This document shows, piece after piece, positions 32,424 to 40,753 of a DNA stretch of 64,000 nt. The stretch's first letter is position 1. Each line of letters opens with the position of its first letter. Source of the stretch: Paenibacillus typhae (GTDB lineage Bacteria > Bacillota > Bacilli > Paenibacillales > Paenibacillaceae). The stretch is taken from assembly GCF_900099765.1 (NCBI RefSeq), contig NZ_FNDX01000001.1, forward strand, positions 62,001 to 126,000. The letters are read 5' to 3'. Below the pieces are notes generated by a model. That model searched no databases. It saw only the letters and a program-made list of their open reading frames with translations, and was not told where the DNA came from. The position numbers and the translations under genes were made by a program.

Positions 32424-34334
32424 ATGAATATTATGACAGTAGAGCATCTCTCCAAAAGCTACGGGGAGAAGGTGCTGTTCCAGGATGCCTCGTTCGGCAT
32501 GGATGAGCGGGACAAGATCGGTGTTATCGGTGTGAACGGAACCGGAAAATCAACCTTTTTGAAAATAATCGCAGGTCTTGATACCGCAGATGAAGGGCAG
32601 ATTGCCATCGGCAATAATGTACGTGTCCAGTATCTGGCCCAGAATCCGCCCTATGAGCCGGACAATACCGTCCTGCAGCAGGTGTTTGCAGGCGATGACC
32701 CGGATCTGCAGACGATGCGTGAATATATGGAGCTTCTTTCCGGTCTTGAAAAAGACCCCGGAAATGCCGCTCTGGAAGCGGCCATGGTCCGGGTCGGCCA
32801 GAAAATAGACGCCGCCGGCATCTGGCATCTGGAGAGTGAAGCCAAAACCGTGCTGACCAAGCTGGGGATTACCCGGTTTGACGCACAGATGGGCACGCTG
32901 TCCGGCGGACAGCGCAAGCGTGTAGCACTTGCTGCTGCCCTGATTACCCCGTCAGAGCTGCTGATTCTGGATGAGCCTACCAACCATATTGATACCGACT
33001 CGGTAGCCTGGCTGGAGCAGTATCTGCAGAAGCGCCGCGGTGCGCTGCTGATGATTACGCATGACCGCTACTTCCTGGAGCGGGTAGCCAGTGTAATGCT
33101 CGAGCTGGATGGAGGCCGCCTGTTCCGCTATGAAGCCAACTATTCGCGGTTTCTGGAGCTGAAAGCTGAACGCGAGGAGCGTGAAGCGTCTGAGGAGCAG
33201 AAGCGCAAAAATCTGCTGCGAACCGAGCTGGCCTGGATCCGCCGCGGAGCCAAGGCGCGCACGACGAAGCAGAAAGCGAGAATCGACCGGTTCGAGAAGC
33301 TGAAGGACAGTGTAGGCGGCAGTTCCGCCGGTTCTATGGATATTTCGGTGGCCTCGACACGGCTGGGGCGCAAGATTATTGAAATGAAGGATCTGACCAA
33401 GGCGATGGACGGCCGGACCCTGATCAAGGACCTGACCTATATTGCCGTTCCGCAGGACCGGGTCGGGATTGTCGGCCCGAACGGCAGCGGCAAATCGACG
33501 CTGCTTAACCTGATTGCCGGGAAGCTGCAGCCGGACAGCGGCGAGGTACAGCTGGGGGCAACGGTCAAGCTGGGCTATTTCACCCAGGAGCATCAGGATA
33601 TGGATGATACGATGCGTGTCATTGAATATGTAAAAGAAGAAGCGGAAATCGTCCGCACGGCTGACGGCAGCGTCATTACAGCCGGACAGATGCTGGAACG
33701 CTTCCTGTTCCCGCCTGCAATGCAGTGGACACCGATAGCCAAGCTGTCCGGCGGCGAAAAAAGACGGCTGTACCTGCTGCGTGTTCTCATGGGTGCCCCC
33801 AATGTGCTGCTGCTGGATGAGCCGACAAATGATCTGGACATCGGCACTTTGGCGATCCTCGAAGATTATCTGGATGAATTCCCGGGAGTAGTCTTCACGG
33901 TATCTCATGACCGCTATTTCCTCGACCGCACCATTGATAAGCTGATCGCGTTCGAGAATGGGACCATCCGGCTGCATGTCGGCGATTATACCGAATATGA
34001 GGAATGGCTGGCCAAGAATGTATCTGCCGGCAACGACGGGGCAGCCAAGAAAAGCGCAGTCCAGGAACCCGCTGCTGCAGCTGCACCTCCGGCGAGGGAA
34101 AAGGTTAAGTTCACCTTCAAGGAGCAGAAGGAATACGAGACCATCGACGAGATGATAGAGCAGGCCGAGCAGCATCTGGCTGAGCTTTCTGCGAAGATGG
34201 AGGCGGCTTTCGCCGATTCAGCAACACTGCAGGAGCTGGTTGAACAGCAGAAGCAGGGTGAGGCGGAGCTGGAGCGTCTGATGGAGCGCTGGACGTATCT
34301 CAACGAGCTGGCAGAGCGGATTGCCGGCAAATAA
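32424..34334 (+). CDS. ABC-F ATPase, Uup/YfmR type
   Basis: A 636-residue soluble protein with two ABC domains and no membrane part. Walker A GVNGTGKST and GPNGSGKST, signatures LSGGQRKRVAL and LSGGEKRRLYL, Walker B LLILDEPTNHID and VLLLDEPTNDLD are complete. The linker (REASEEQKRKNLLRTELAWIRRG) and the C-terminal coiled coil (about 560-636) match Uup/YfmR. Such proteins act on ribosomes, and YfmR-type members help resolve stalled translation. It lies downstream of a TetR gene, so a resistance role is not excluded, but the Uup-like tail favours housekeeping. Confidence 0.93.
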   Translation: MNIMTVEHLSKSYGEKVLFQDASFGMDERDKIGVIGVNGTGKSTFLKIIAGLDTADEGQIAIGNNVRVQYLAQNPPYEPDNTVLQQVFAGDDPDLQTMREYMELLSGLEKDPGNAALEAAMVRVGQKIDAAGIWHLESEAKTVLTKLGITRFDAQMGTLSGGQRKRVALAAALITPSELLILDEPTNHIDTDSVAWLEQYLQKRRGALLMITHDRYFLERVASVMLELDGGRLFRYEANYSRFLELKAEREEREASEEQKRKNLLRTELAWIRRGAKARTTKQKARIDRFEKLKDSVGGSSAGSMDISVASTRLGRKIIEMKDLTKAMDGRTLIKDLTYIAVPQDRVGIVGPNGSGKSTLLNLIAGKLQPDSGEVQLGATVKLGYFTQEHQDMDDTMRVIEYVKEEAEIVRTADGSVITAGQMLERFLFPPAMQWTPIAKLSGGEKRRLYLLRVLMGAPNVLLLDEPTNDLDIGTLAILEDYLDEFPGVVFTVSHDRYFLDRTIDKLIAFENGTIRLHVGDYTEYEEWLAKNVSAGNDGAAKKSAVQEPAAAAAPPAREKVKFTFKEQKEYETIDEMIEQAEQHLAELSAKMEAAFADSATLQELVEQQKQGEAELERLMERWTYLNELAERIAGK

Positions 34335-34378
34335 AATTCCGGTGCATGCAGCACTTTGCAGATCAGGAGGCAACAATT

Positions 34379-34882
34379 ATGGATACCAGGATGCAGGAGG
34401 CCATAGCCTTGCGGGAGGCCGGTCGGGCAGAAGAGGCAAGGGTACTTCTGCTGGATTTACTTGCAGCAAACAGCAGGGATGCCGGCGCTGATACGGATGC
34501 CGAATTGCTGTACCAGCTGGCCTGGACGCATGATGTGCTGGGGCTTGAGCGGGAGGCGGTTCCTTATTACGAGCAAAGTCTTGCCGCAGGACTGCCGCCG
34601 GAGCAGCGGGCAGGCGCGTTACTTGGCCTGGGAAGCACATACCGGACATTAGGTGAATATCAGCGTGCCAGGACCGTGCTTCATCAGGGAGCCGAGGAGT
34701 ATCCTGAGCGGGCAGAGTTCCCGGCTTTCCTGGCAATGGCGCTGTATAACCTGGGGGAGCATAGCGCAGGTATGGGGATCTTGCTGAAGCTGCTAGCTGA
34801 TACCTCTGTTAATTCAGGCATACAAGAATACCGCAAGGCTATTTCTTTTTATGCAGACAAACTGGATAAGATATGGCCTTAA
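34379..34882 (+). CDS. Tetratricopeptide repeat protein
   Basis: A 167-residue helical protein. At least three TPR units can be seen: EAIALREAGRAEEARVLLLDLL, LLYQLAWTHDVLGLEREAVPYYEQSLA, and ALLGLGSTYRTLGEYQRARTVLHQG, with a fourth weaker AMALYNLGEHSAGMGILLKLL. No catalytic domain. ATG 34379 follows CAGGAGG by eight bases. It comes 44 bp after the ABC-F gene, sharing a terminator at 34904-34945, so it may be in that transcript. Confidence 0.88.
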   Translation: MDTRMQEAIALREAGRAEEARVLLLDLLAANSRDAGADTDAELLYQLAWTHDVLGLEREAVPYYEQSLAAGLPPEQRAGALLGLGSTYRTLGEYQRARTVLHQGAEEYPERAEFPAFLAMALYNLGEHSAGMGILLKLLADTSVNSGIQEYRKAISFYADKLDKIWP

Positions 34883-34903
34883 CCTTTCGTTGGCAATCCA
34901 AAG

Positions 34904-34945
34904 AACAAGCTGAGACTGGAGCACCCGGAATTCAGCTTGTTTTTG
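34904..34945 (+). terminator. Rho-independent terminator after TPR gene
   Basis: AACAAGCTGA / TCAGCTTGTT with a 17-base loop, then TTT. Confidence 0.75.
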
Positions 34946-35444
34946 CTGTCCGGAAATATCCGGTTTGGCAGGTCCTGCTAAAGGCAGCGGCAGCCACCAA
35001 AAGTCCATTGTCCTGCTAAGGACAAATCAATCACACTGTTCGTGAACTTCATTACACTGCTTCAGAATTGAACAATGTTGTAGGATGGTTTCGACGTATT
35101 AAGACGTATGATTAGGAAGGCTTCAGCGGGTTGCCAAAGACCTAACTAAGGTGGAAAAATGCCAACTATTCTTTGGATACGCGGCAGGTAAGAGAAGTTT
35201 AGGTGGAAAAAGGTAACTTAATATTGTTGTTTTACCCCCAAAAGGGGGTTTTGGACAAAATTAAGTGTCGATTTGATAACTAAACATTAGAAATCGCCAG
35301 AAACGGTGGAAATAGACGGCGAAAATCCACCTAATCAATAAGACGGCATTGTATCACCATAATTTGAAAAAACACGAAGGCTTCCTTCAATGTTACGTTA
35401 CACAAGCGTAAGTATGGTTCACTAAATACTCCATATTTGAAGGC
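34946..35444. repeat. Gene-free spacer with degenerate ~52-bp periodicity
   Basis: No gene is visible. GGTGGAAA recurs at 35150, 35202 and 35305, with a decayed unit near 35254, giving a spacing near 52 bp. A CCCCC-AAAA-GGGGG hairpin followed by TTTT lies at about 35235-35252. An inverted copy of the word (ATCCACC) is near 35336. It looks like an eroded tandem array rather than a functional RNA. Confidence 0.5.
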
Positions 35445-35489
35445 AAAAAAATGCAGGACCTGCAGCCATGCTGTCCGATCCTGCATTTT
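35445..35489 (-). terminator. Terminator of the minus-strand NAGPA-like gene
   Basis: On the minus strand AAAATGCAGGA pairs with TCCTGCATTTT and is followed by a T-run (AAAAAA on plus at 35445). Confidence 0.85.
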
Positions 35490-35511
35490 ACAAATTCTCT
35501 ATCTCACACCG

Positions 35512-36342
35512 CTATTCCCCGCCCGCCACCGCGATCATCTGCACGACCGGACGGGAATCGCCGGTCAGCACAGCCTCATCGGCGTTCAGCTGCGAGGAGC
35601 CGTCGCCGTCGAGGAAGATGCCTTCCCGGCCTTCACCGGGAACGGCGTCCAGCACAGCCAGGCGGAACTCCTCGGCCGTACAGAGCGTAGGTGTGACGAT
35701 CAGCCACAGCTTCCCGTCCCTGTTGTAGACAAGCCCCGAGCGCATGCGCTGCTCCTCAGCAAAGGGCAGATGCTCGGCCGTGCTTGCGGCCTTCCACAGC
35801 TCCTCCTGCTGCAGGTTCATGCTGATTCCGCCCTGGGCCCAGTAGCGGCTGCGGTCTGTGACAGCCAGCTCATCCCCGGAGGAGACGGTCTGGACCGATA
35901 GCGTGCCGGCAGCGCCGTCCCAGATCAGCGTGCCGCGGGCATACTTGGCATTGAACCAGCCGGAGCCGTAGGCTCCCTTGTCCCCGTTAACAGGGACATC
36001 ATTCATGATTGCCACAGACAGAAGGTCTGTGCCGTAGAAGAAGCCGCCGTTGATGCCGTAGGCGGCAATCTGGCGCAGCGGCAGGTTGGCTGTCCGCAGG
36101 ATAACATCCTCTGGAGCCACAGCCAGCATATGCAGGCGCACCTTTCCCAGGCTCTCCGCTTCGAGATACTCATAGCTATGCGGGAGCCCGCTGAAAACCT
36201 CCTGCGGCTGCTTGTCCGGCTTATTGAGCAGAGCCGCCACAGCCAGAATCAGCAGCACCAGCAGGGTAGAGCCAAGCTGCCAGCGTCTGCGCTGCCACAG
36301 CTTCCGCCATTTACGGTCTGCTGGTTCAGTTGGTGCCGACAT
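35512..36342 (-). CDS. Phosphodiester glycosidase (NAGPA/DUF2233) family membrane protein
   Basis: A 276-residue protein: a charged N-terminus, one membrane helix at about 24-40 and an external NAGPA domain. The family core AAYGINGGFFYGTDLLSV and FLDGDGSSQLNADE is intact. Homologues cleave N-acetylglucosamine-1-phosphodiesters or are linked to exopolysaccharide and teichoic acid metabolism. Its start overlaps the end of the M42 peptidase gene by 17 bp, so the two are co-transcribed. Start ATG 36342. Confidence 0.85.
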   Translation of the reverse strand: MSAPTEPADRKWRKLWQRRRWQLGSTLLVLLILAVAALLNKPDKQPQEVFSGLPHSYEYLEAESLGKVRLHMLAVAPEDVILRTANLPLRQIAAYGINGGFFYGTDLLSVAIMNDVPVNGDKGAYGSGWFNAKYARGTLIWDGAAGTLSVQTVSSGDELAVTDRSRYWAQGGISMNLQQEELWKAASTAEHLPFAEEQRMRSGLVYNRDGKLWLIVTPTLCTAEEFRLAVLDAVPGEGREGIFLDGDGSSQLNADEAVLTGDSRPVVQMIAVAGGE

Positions 36343-37369
36343 AGGCAGCCAGCAGCTTGGCTGTGTTCAGGACAGCCTGCTTGTGCGTGCGCTCCATGGA
36401 GTGGGAAGCATGAACGCCCGGGCCGATCAGCGCGCCGCGGATATTGTTGCCGCCGCGCAGTGCAGCCGAAGCGTCTGAGCCGTATTGCGGATAGATGTCT
36501 ACCGCAAAGGGGATAGCCAGGCTGTTCGCCAGCTCAATCAGGCGCCCTGTCATCGCGTAGTCATAAGGTCCGGAGGAATCCTTGGCGCAAATGGAGACAT
36601 CCGTTTCCTTACAGCTGAGGTCATCGCCCATGGCGCCCATGTCTACTGCGATAAATTCGCTGATGTCACCCGGAATCCAGGCCGTGCCGTGGCCGACCTC
36701 CTCATAGTTGGAGATCAGCAGGGCGAGGTTGTGCAGCGGCTTCCAGCCTTCGCGCTTAATGCTTTCCAGCAGTCCGAACAGGGCGGCTACGCTGGCTTTG
36801 TCGTCCAGATGGCGCGATTTGATGTACCCGCTTGGTGTAATAACCGCCCGCGCATCAAAGGAAATGAAGTCCCCGACAGCAATGCCGAGCTTAAGCACAT
36901 CGTCTTTGGTCGACACCAGCTCGTCGATCCGGACCTCCATATTTTCTTCGGCACGCTTGAAATCACGTGCATCGGCGTAGACATGCACAGAAGGGTGGCT
37001 GGTCAGAATCGTTCCGGTGTAAGTCAGGCCGCTGCGGGTATGAATGACGCAATATTCATTTTCAATGCTGTTCATTGTAAAGCCGCCGACAGAGGTCAGA
37101 CGCAGCGTTCCGTTTGGCTTGATCGAGCGGACCATGGCGCCAAGCGTGTCCACATGGGCGCTGATGCCGATGGTGCGGGAAGGGTCGAGTCCCGGTACGG
37201 TGAGGATGACGCCGCCTTTTTCATTCCAGCTGAGCGGAACGTTCAGAGCTGCGGCTTCCTCTGCCACCACCCGCATGACTTCTGCGGTAAAGCCGCTGGG
37301 GCTCGGGGTGTCGAGCAATTTTTTGAGCAGGGATAGAATGTAGTCTTCATTAGGCTGAATTGTAAGCAT
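36326..37369 (-). CDS. M42-family metallopeptidase (glutamyl aminopeptidase type)
   Basis: A 347-residue cytoplasmic aminopeptidase. Motifs for a two-metal site are in place: H and D of GISAHVDTLGAMV, D of KSRHLDDKAS, E-E of YEEVGHG, D of AVDMGAMGDD and H of GPGVHASHSMERTH. These enzymes form dodecameric shells and trim peptides from the N-terminus. GGAGG stands before ATG 37369. It is followed by the overlapping NAGPA-like gene and preceded by the LapA-like gene 48 bp upstream. Confidence 0.94.
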   Translation of the reverse strand: MLTIQPNEDYILSLLKKLLDTPSPSGFTAEVMRVVAEEAAALNVPLSWNEKGGVILTVPGLDPSRTIGISAHVDTLGAMVRSIKPNGTLRLTSVGGFTMNSIENEYCVIHTRSGLTYTGTILTSHPSVHVYADARDFKRAEENMEVRIDELVSTKDDVLKLGIAVGDFISFDARAVITPSGYIKSRHLDDKASVAALFGLLESIKREGWKPLHNLALLISNYEEVGHGTAWIPGDISEFIAVDMGAMGDDLSCKETDVSICAKDSSGPYDYAMTGRLIELANSLAIPFAVDIYPQYGSDASAALRGGNNIRGALIGPGVHASHSMERTHKQAVLNTAKLLAAYVGTN

Positions 37370-37417
37370 GGGTTAAAATCCTCCAATCATCATTTAGGAT
37401 ATGGTGGTAACAGGTAA

Positions 37418-37717
37418 TCAGACAGTCTCATCCGGCAGCGGCGGCATGGAGTCAAGCGAATGATCCGCATCGCGCAGCTTGGACAACTCTGCATTAAGCG
37501 CCTTGATCTGTTTCTGCAGCTTGTACTGGCGGAAAATCCCGTAGGAACCGACGATAATGCCGCCGATCAGGGCACAGCCCAGTATGACGAGAATCAGCGG
37601 AATGCTGATCTGATCGAAGCCGAAATTAACCTGAACCGGATCGACATTAATGACTGCAAACACAGCTGTAATCAGTGCGAAAATCAGACCGAGAATAAGC
37701 GACCATTGAAATTTCAT
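37418..37717 (-). CDS. LapA-domain (DUF1049) small membrane protein
   Basis: A 99-residue protein with two membrane helices (about 5-23 and 40-60) separated by VDPVQVNFGFDQISIPL, the DUF1049/LapA signature, and a cytoplasmic coiled coil (YKLQKQIKALNAELSKLRDAD). Gram-negative LapA helps regulate lipopolysaccharide; the role in Gram-positives is not known. It may head a transcript with the M42 and NAGPA-like genes. A GGGGGGTA site lies before ATG 37717. Confidence 0.9.
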   Translation of the reverse strand: MKFQWSLILGLIFALITAVFAVINVDPVQVNFGFDQISIPLILVILGCALIGGIIVGSYGIFRQYKLQKQIKALNAELSKLRDADHSLDSMPPLPDETV

Positions 37718-37755
37718 AATCTTTTTTACCCCCCATGGACGAGTATGACAATATA

Positions 37756-37784
37756 AATCCCCTGCCCGCAGAGGGCAAGGGATT
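37756..37784 (-). terminator. Hairpin after pepF
   Basis: AATCCC-CTGCCC / GGGCA-AGGGATT stem between pepF (minus) and the LapA-like gene; T-run weak. Confidence 0.5.
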
Positions 37785-37813
37785 ACAGCAGAATTAAGCG
37801 GCTTGTTCAGGCT

Positions 37814-39604
37814 TTATTTGGTCAATTGCTCCATCTGCTCGATAACACTCTCGAATACACTCATTGCTTCGCGGATCGGCTCCGGAGAGGACATATCGAC
37901 ACCGGCCTTGGCCAGAATGTTGATGGAATAATCGCTTCCCCCGCTTTTCAGGAAGCCGAGGTAACGGTCTACTGCCGGCTTGCCTTCCTCCAGGATTTGC
38001 TTGGAGAAGCTGGTTGCTGCCGAGAAGCCTGTAGCATATTTGTAAACGTAGAAGCTGTTGTAGAAATGCGGAATCCGCGCCCACTCCATCTCAATGTCTT
38101 TATCTACAACCATATCCGCGCCGTAATACTTCACATTAAGATCGTAGTAGATGGCCGACAGATCCTGCGGAGTCAATGATTCTCCTTCCTCTGCACGCTG
38201 GTGAATAATTTTCTCGAATTCAGCGAACATCGTCTGGCGGAACACTGTGGTCCGGAACTGGTCGGCGTAGTAGGTCAGCAGGTACATTTTTTCCTTAGGA
38301 TCAGTCGACTTGTTCAGCAGATAGTCCATCAGCAGCGCCTCATTGGTGGTAGAAGCCACTTCCGCAAGGAAAATGGTATATTGTGCATCCCGGTATTTCA
38401 GCGCATTGTCCGAATAGTACGAATGCAGGGCGTGGCCCATTTCGTGCGCCAGTGTGAACATGCTGTTAAGGTTGTCGTTATGGTTCAGAAGGACATAAGG
38501 GTGGGTGCCGTAAGCCCCCCAGCTGTATGCGCCGGTGCGTTTGTTCTCATTCTCGTAGATGTCGATCCAGCCGTTGTCGTATCCTTCCTGCAGCACGCTC
38601 AGATAATCATCGCCGAGCGGCTTCAGGCCTTCCTTGGTGATCTGCTTCGCTTCTTCAAAAGTAATATCCAGCTTATATTCGTCCACCAGCGGAGCGAACA
38701 GGTCGTACATATGTAGTTCATCAACGCCGAGCAGCTTCTGGCGCAGCTTCATGTAACGGTGCATTAGCGGCAGGCTTTCGTGAATGGTGTCAATCAGATT
38801 AGTGTATACTTCCTTCGGAATATTATCGCCGTACAGCGACATTTCCAGTACAGACGGATATTTGCGTACCCGTGAGTAAAAAACATTCTTGTTCACGTTC
38901 GCGCTGAGTGTAGCGGCAATCGTGTTCTTTTGCTTGGCATAGGTTTCATACACAGCTTTAAAGGCATTCTTACGCACTTCGCGGTCCGGGCTTTCCAGGA
39001 ACTGAATATAGCTGCCGTGAGTCAGCTCGACTTCCTTGCCTTCCTCATTCTTGATCTTGGGGAATTTCAAGTCAGCATTGTTCAGCATGCCAAAAATATT
39101 CTGCGGCGCCTGCGAAATGTTTCCTACCTGGGCCAGCAGTGCTTCTTCAGCCTTGGAAAGGACATGGGCCTTTTCACGCTTCATCTCAGTCAGTGTAAAG
39201 GTGTAAGCGGAGAGGGTAGGGTCAGCAATGAACTGATCCAGCTTTTCTACCGGCAGGGACAGGATTTCCGGTGTTACAAAAGACAGTGCTTCTCCGGCTT
39301 CGACACTGAGCTTCTTGGCCTTTTGGGTAAGAGCCTGATAAGTAGGGGCTGCAGTATCCTCATCCTGGCGCATATGCGCGTATACATAGAGCCGCTCTGT
39401 CAGCTGCGAGAGCTCATCATCCAGCTCAAAGCAGGCTTTGAGCTCTTCTGCCGAATCCAGCTTGCCCTGAAAGGCGGAGGCTTTCTTGATCAGCGCTTTT
39501 GCTTCATTGTATTCCTTATCCCACTGTTCCTGTGATGCAAACATATCTTCCAGCTTCCAGCGGTTCTCGGCAGGCACTTCACTTCTCTTCAATAACTGTT
39601 CCAT
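37814..39604 (-). CDS. pepF: Oligoendopeptidase F
   Basis: A 596-residue M3-family zinc peptidase degrading short peptides in the cytoplasm. The zinc motif HEMGHALHSYY (about residue 386) and the third-ligand glutamate in FLAEVASTTNEALL are visible, with the PepF N-terminus (EVPAENRWKLEDMFASQEQWD). The ATG at 39604 has a perfect AAGGAGG site eight bases ahead. In frame upstream to 39727 there is a signal-peptide-like stretch, but it reads through the ribosome site and no such export is known for PepF, so I leave it out. Confidence 0.95.
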   Translation of the reverse strand: MEQLLKRSEVPAENRWKLEDMFASQEQWDKEYNEAKALIKKASAFQGKLDSAEELKACFELDDELSQLTERLYVYAHMRQDEDTAAPTYQALTQKAKKLSVEAGEALSFVTPEILSLPVEKLDQFIADPTLSAYTFTLTEMKREKAHVLSKAEEALLAQVGNISQAPQNIFGMLNNADLKFPKIKNEEGKEVELTHGSYIQFLESPDREVRKNAFKAVYETYAKQKNTIAATLSANVNKNVFYSRVRKYPSVLEMSLYGDNIPKEVYTNLIDTIHESLPLMHRYMKLRQKLLGVDELHMYDLFAPLVDEYKLDITFEEAKQITKEGLKPLGDDYLSVLQEGYDNGWIDIYENENKRTGAYSWGAYGTHPYVLLNHNDNLNSMFTLAHEMGHALHSYYSDNALKYRDAQYTIFLAEVASTTNEALLMDYLLNKSTDPKEKMYLLTYYADQFRTTVFRQTMFAEFEKIIHQRAEEGESLTPQDLSAIYYDLNVKYYGADMVVDKDIEMEWARIPHFYNSFYVYKYATGFSAATSFSKQILEEGKPAVDRYLGFLKSGGSDYSINILAKAGVDMSSPEPIREAMSVFESVIEQMEQLTK

Positions 39605-39802
39605 GGAAATCCTCCTTAAATGATGGGATGTAGCAGGCATAGAGTTCTGTGCAGCAGCGTTTGAGGAGCCGACCGGCAGCAGGCTCAGTGCTAGCAGAAG
39701 ACGAAGAGATCTGGCGGTAAAGGACATTACTTAGGCCTCCTGGATCATAGAGTCGGCTTAGTATGCCCTGCCAGTTTCTGATTATGATCTTCTTAACAAG
39801 AG

Positions 39803-39973
39803 TTATGCCAGCAGGCTATAAATAATGAAGATAAAGGCGAGAGCAATCAGAATGACTGCAGTCAGAGCCATGCCGCGCTTCAGGCGCGGCGGCAGTTTGT
39901 CCTTACTCATAATAAGAACGGCTCCGAGGCAGAGGACCACAACGATATAAATAACCAGACTTTCGTTATTCAT
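39803..39973 (-). CDS. Small two-span membrane protein (56 aa)
   Basis: A 56-codon ORF not reaching usual length cut-offs. Two hydrophobic helices (about 6-22, LVIYIVVVLCLGAVLIM, and 35-55, MALTAVILIALAFIFIIYSL) flank the basic loop SKDKLPPRLKRG. Its ATG is seven bases after the stop of the upstream gene (39980-40213), so translational coupling is likely even though the ribosome site is weak. No family recognised. Confidence 0.6.
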   Translation of the reverse strand: MNNESLVIYIVVVLCLGAVLIMSKDKLPPRLKRGMALTAVILIALAFIFIIYSLLA

Positions 39974-39979
39974 ACCAGC

Positions 39980-40213
39980 CTATACCTGTTTAAACGCTGC
40001 GATAATATTTTTGTATTCTTCTTCGTTGTCTTTATAGGACTCTTTATTGAAGCGGTTGTTCACCCATTCCATCATGGCCGGACGGCTCATAAAGGTATGC
40101 GTTTCTTCTCCCCACTGGTCGGAAATTTCCCTGAGGATAATGTAGCGTCCCTGAACCTCGACGGTCATCATATTCCATTTGTCTGTTTTGTATATTTCGT
40201 GTTTTTTGATCAT
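39980..40213 (-). CDS. Conserved-looking small cytosolic protein (77 aa)
   Basis: A 77-residue polar protein with alternating strands and a C-terminal helix (IIAAFKQV); the central WGEETHTFMSRPAMMEWVNNRF is its most distinctive stretch. I do not recognise the family. ATG 40213 (MIKKHEIYK) is chosen for the AGGGTGG site seven bases ahead; the open frame continues to 40468 but with unlike composition and across the divergent csp promoter. Probably one transcript with the 56-aa membrane ORF downstream. Confidence 0.7.
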   Translation of the reverse strand: MIKKHEIYKTDKWNMMTVEVQGRYIILREISDQWGEETHTFMSRPAMMEWVNNRFNKESYKDNEEEYKNIIAAFKQV

Positions 40214-40310
40214 GTCATTACCACCCTGGCGATTTTTGGCTTTTGGGTCAATGATAACGCACCGAGGAAGTGAAAAGCAAATGAATTCAGTAATATAGGA
40301 AAATCGTGGA

Positions 40311-40339
40311 TTGCTTTGCAGGAATAGTTGGGGTATAAT
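40311..40339 (+). promoter_or_regulatory. SigA-type promoter of the cold-shock gene
   Basis: TTGCTT (40311-40316), 17-bp spacer, TATAAT (40334-40339). Confidence 0.75.
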
Positions 40340-40348
40340 GTAAGCATA

Positions 40349-40369
40349 CGCCATATATGGCGGTATTTT
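40349..40369 (+). promoter_or_regulatory. Leader hairpin of the cold-shock gene
   Basis: CGCCATATATGGCG (40349-40362) is self-complementary, starts about 10 bases after the -10, and is followed by TATTTTT directly before AGGAGG (40371-40376). A weak A/T-centred hairpin so near the ribosome site could make expression temperature-dependent. Confidence 0.5.
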
Positions 40370-40384
40370 TAGGAGGTTGTTCAC

Positions 40385-40582
40385 TTGAAAGGTACAGTAA
40401 AATGGTTTAACGCAGAAAAAGGTTATGGTTTTCTTCAGGTAGAAGGCGGCGAAGATGTATTCGTTCACTTCTCAGCTATCCAGGGCGAAGGCTTCAAGAC
40501 TTTGGATGAAGGCCAAGCGGTTGAATTCGACATCACTGACGGTAACCGTGGTCCTCAAGCAGCAAACGTAGTTAAATTATAA
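40385..40582 (+). CDS. Cold-shock protein, CspA/CspB family
   Basis: A 65-residue single OB-fold RNA/DNA chaperone. Both RNA-binding motifs are present: KGYGFLQV (RNP1, about 13-20) and VFVHFSAI (RNP2, about 26-33). TTG 40385 follows AGGAGG at 40371-40376. Own promoter, short leader with a hairpin, and a strong terminator at 40672-40701 make it a one-gene unit. Which Csp paralogue (B, C or D) cannot be told. Confidence 0.97.
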   Translation: MKGTVKWFNAEKGYGFLQVEGGEDVFVHFSAIQGEGFKTLDEGQAVEFDITDGNRGPQAANVVKL

Positions 40583-40671
40583 GAAACGGCTGGACAGTTT
40601 GCTGTCAGCTGCAATATATATTTGATTTATGGCAGGCACTTGCAAGAGTGGTAACCATCAACTTACAAAGT

Positions 40672-40701
40672 ACACAGTTCTCTCGGGAACTGTGTTTTTT
40701 T
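40672..40701 (+). terminator. Rho-independent terminator of the cold-shock gene
   Basis: ACACAGTTC / GAACTGTGT with a six-base loop and seven T. Confidence 0.9.
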
Positions 40702-40707
40702 GTGCCA

Positions 40708-40743
40708 TAAAAGTCCTTGCCGCCGCTGGTGGACAGCAAGGAC
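40708..40743 (-). terminator. Terminator of the minus-strand MFS gene
   Basis: On the minus strand GTCCTTGC ... GCAAGGAC followed by TTTTAT. Confidence 0.75.
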
Positions 40744-40753
40744 CGTGATATGT

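Noticed and set aside
39605-39727. N-terminal extension of PepF that looks like a signal peptide (Leu-rich, ending near Ala-Gln)
   Set aside because: It reads through a perfect AAGGAGG site placed for ATG 39604, and the family starts at MEQLLKR-like sequences; PepF is cytoplasmic.
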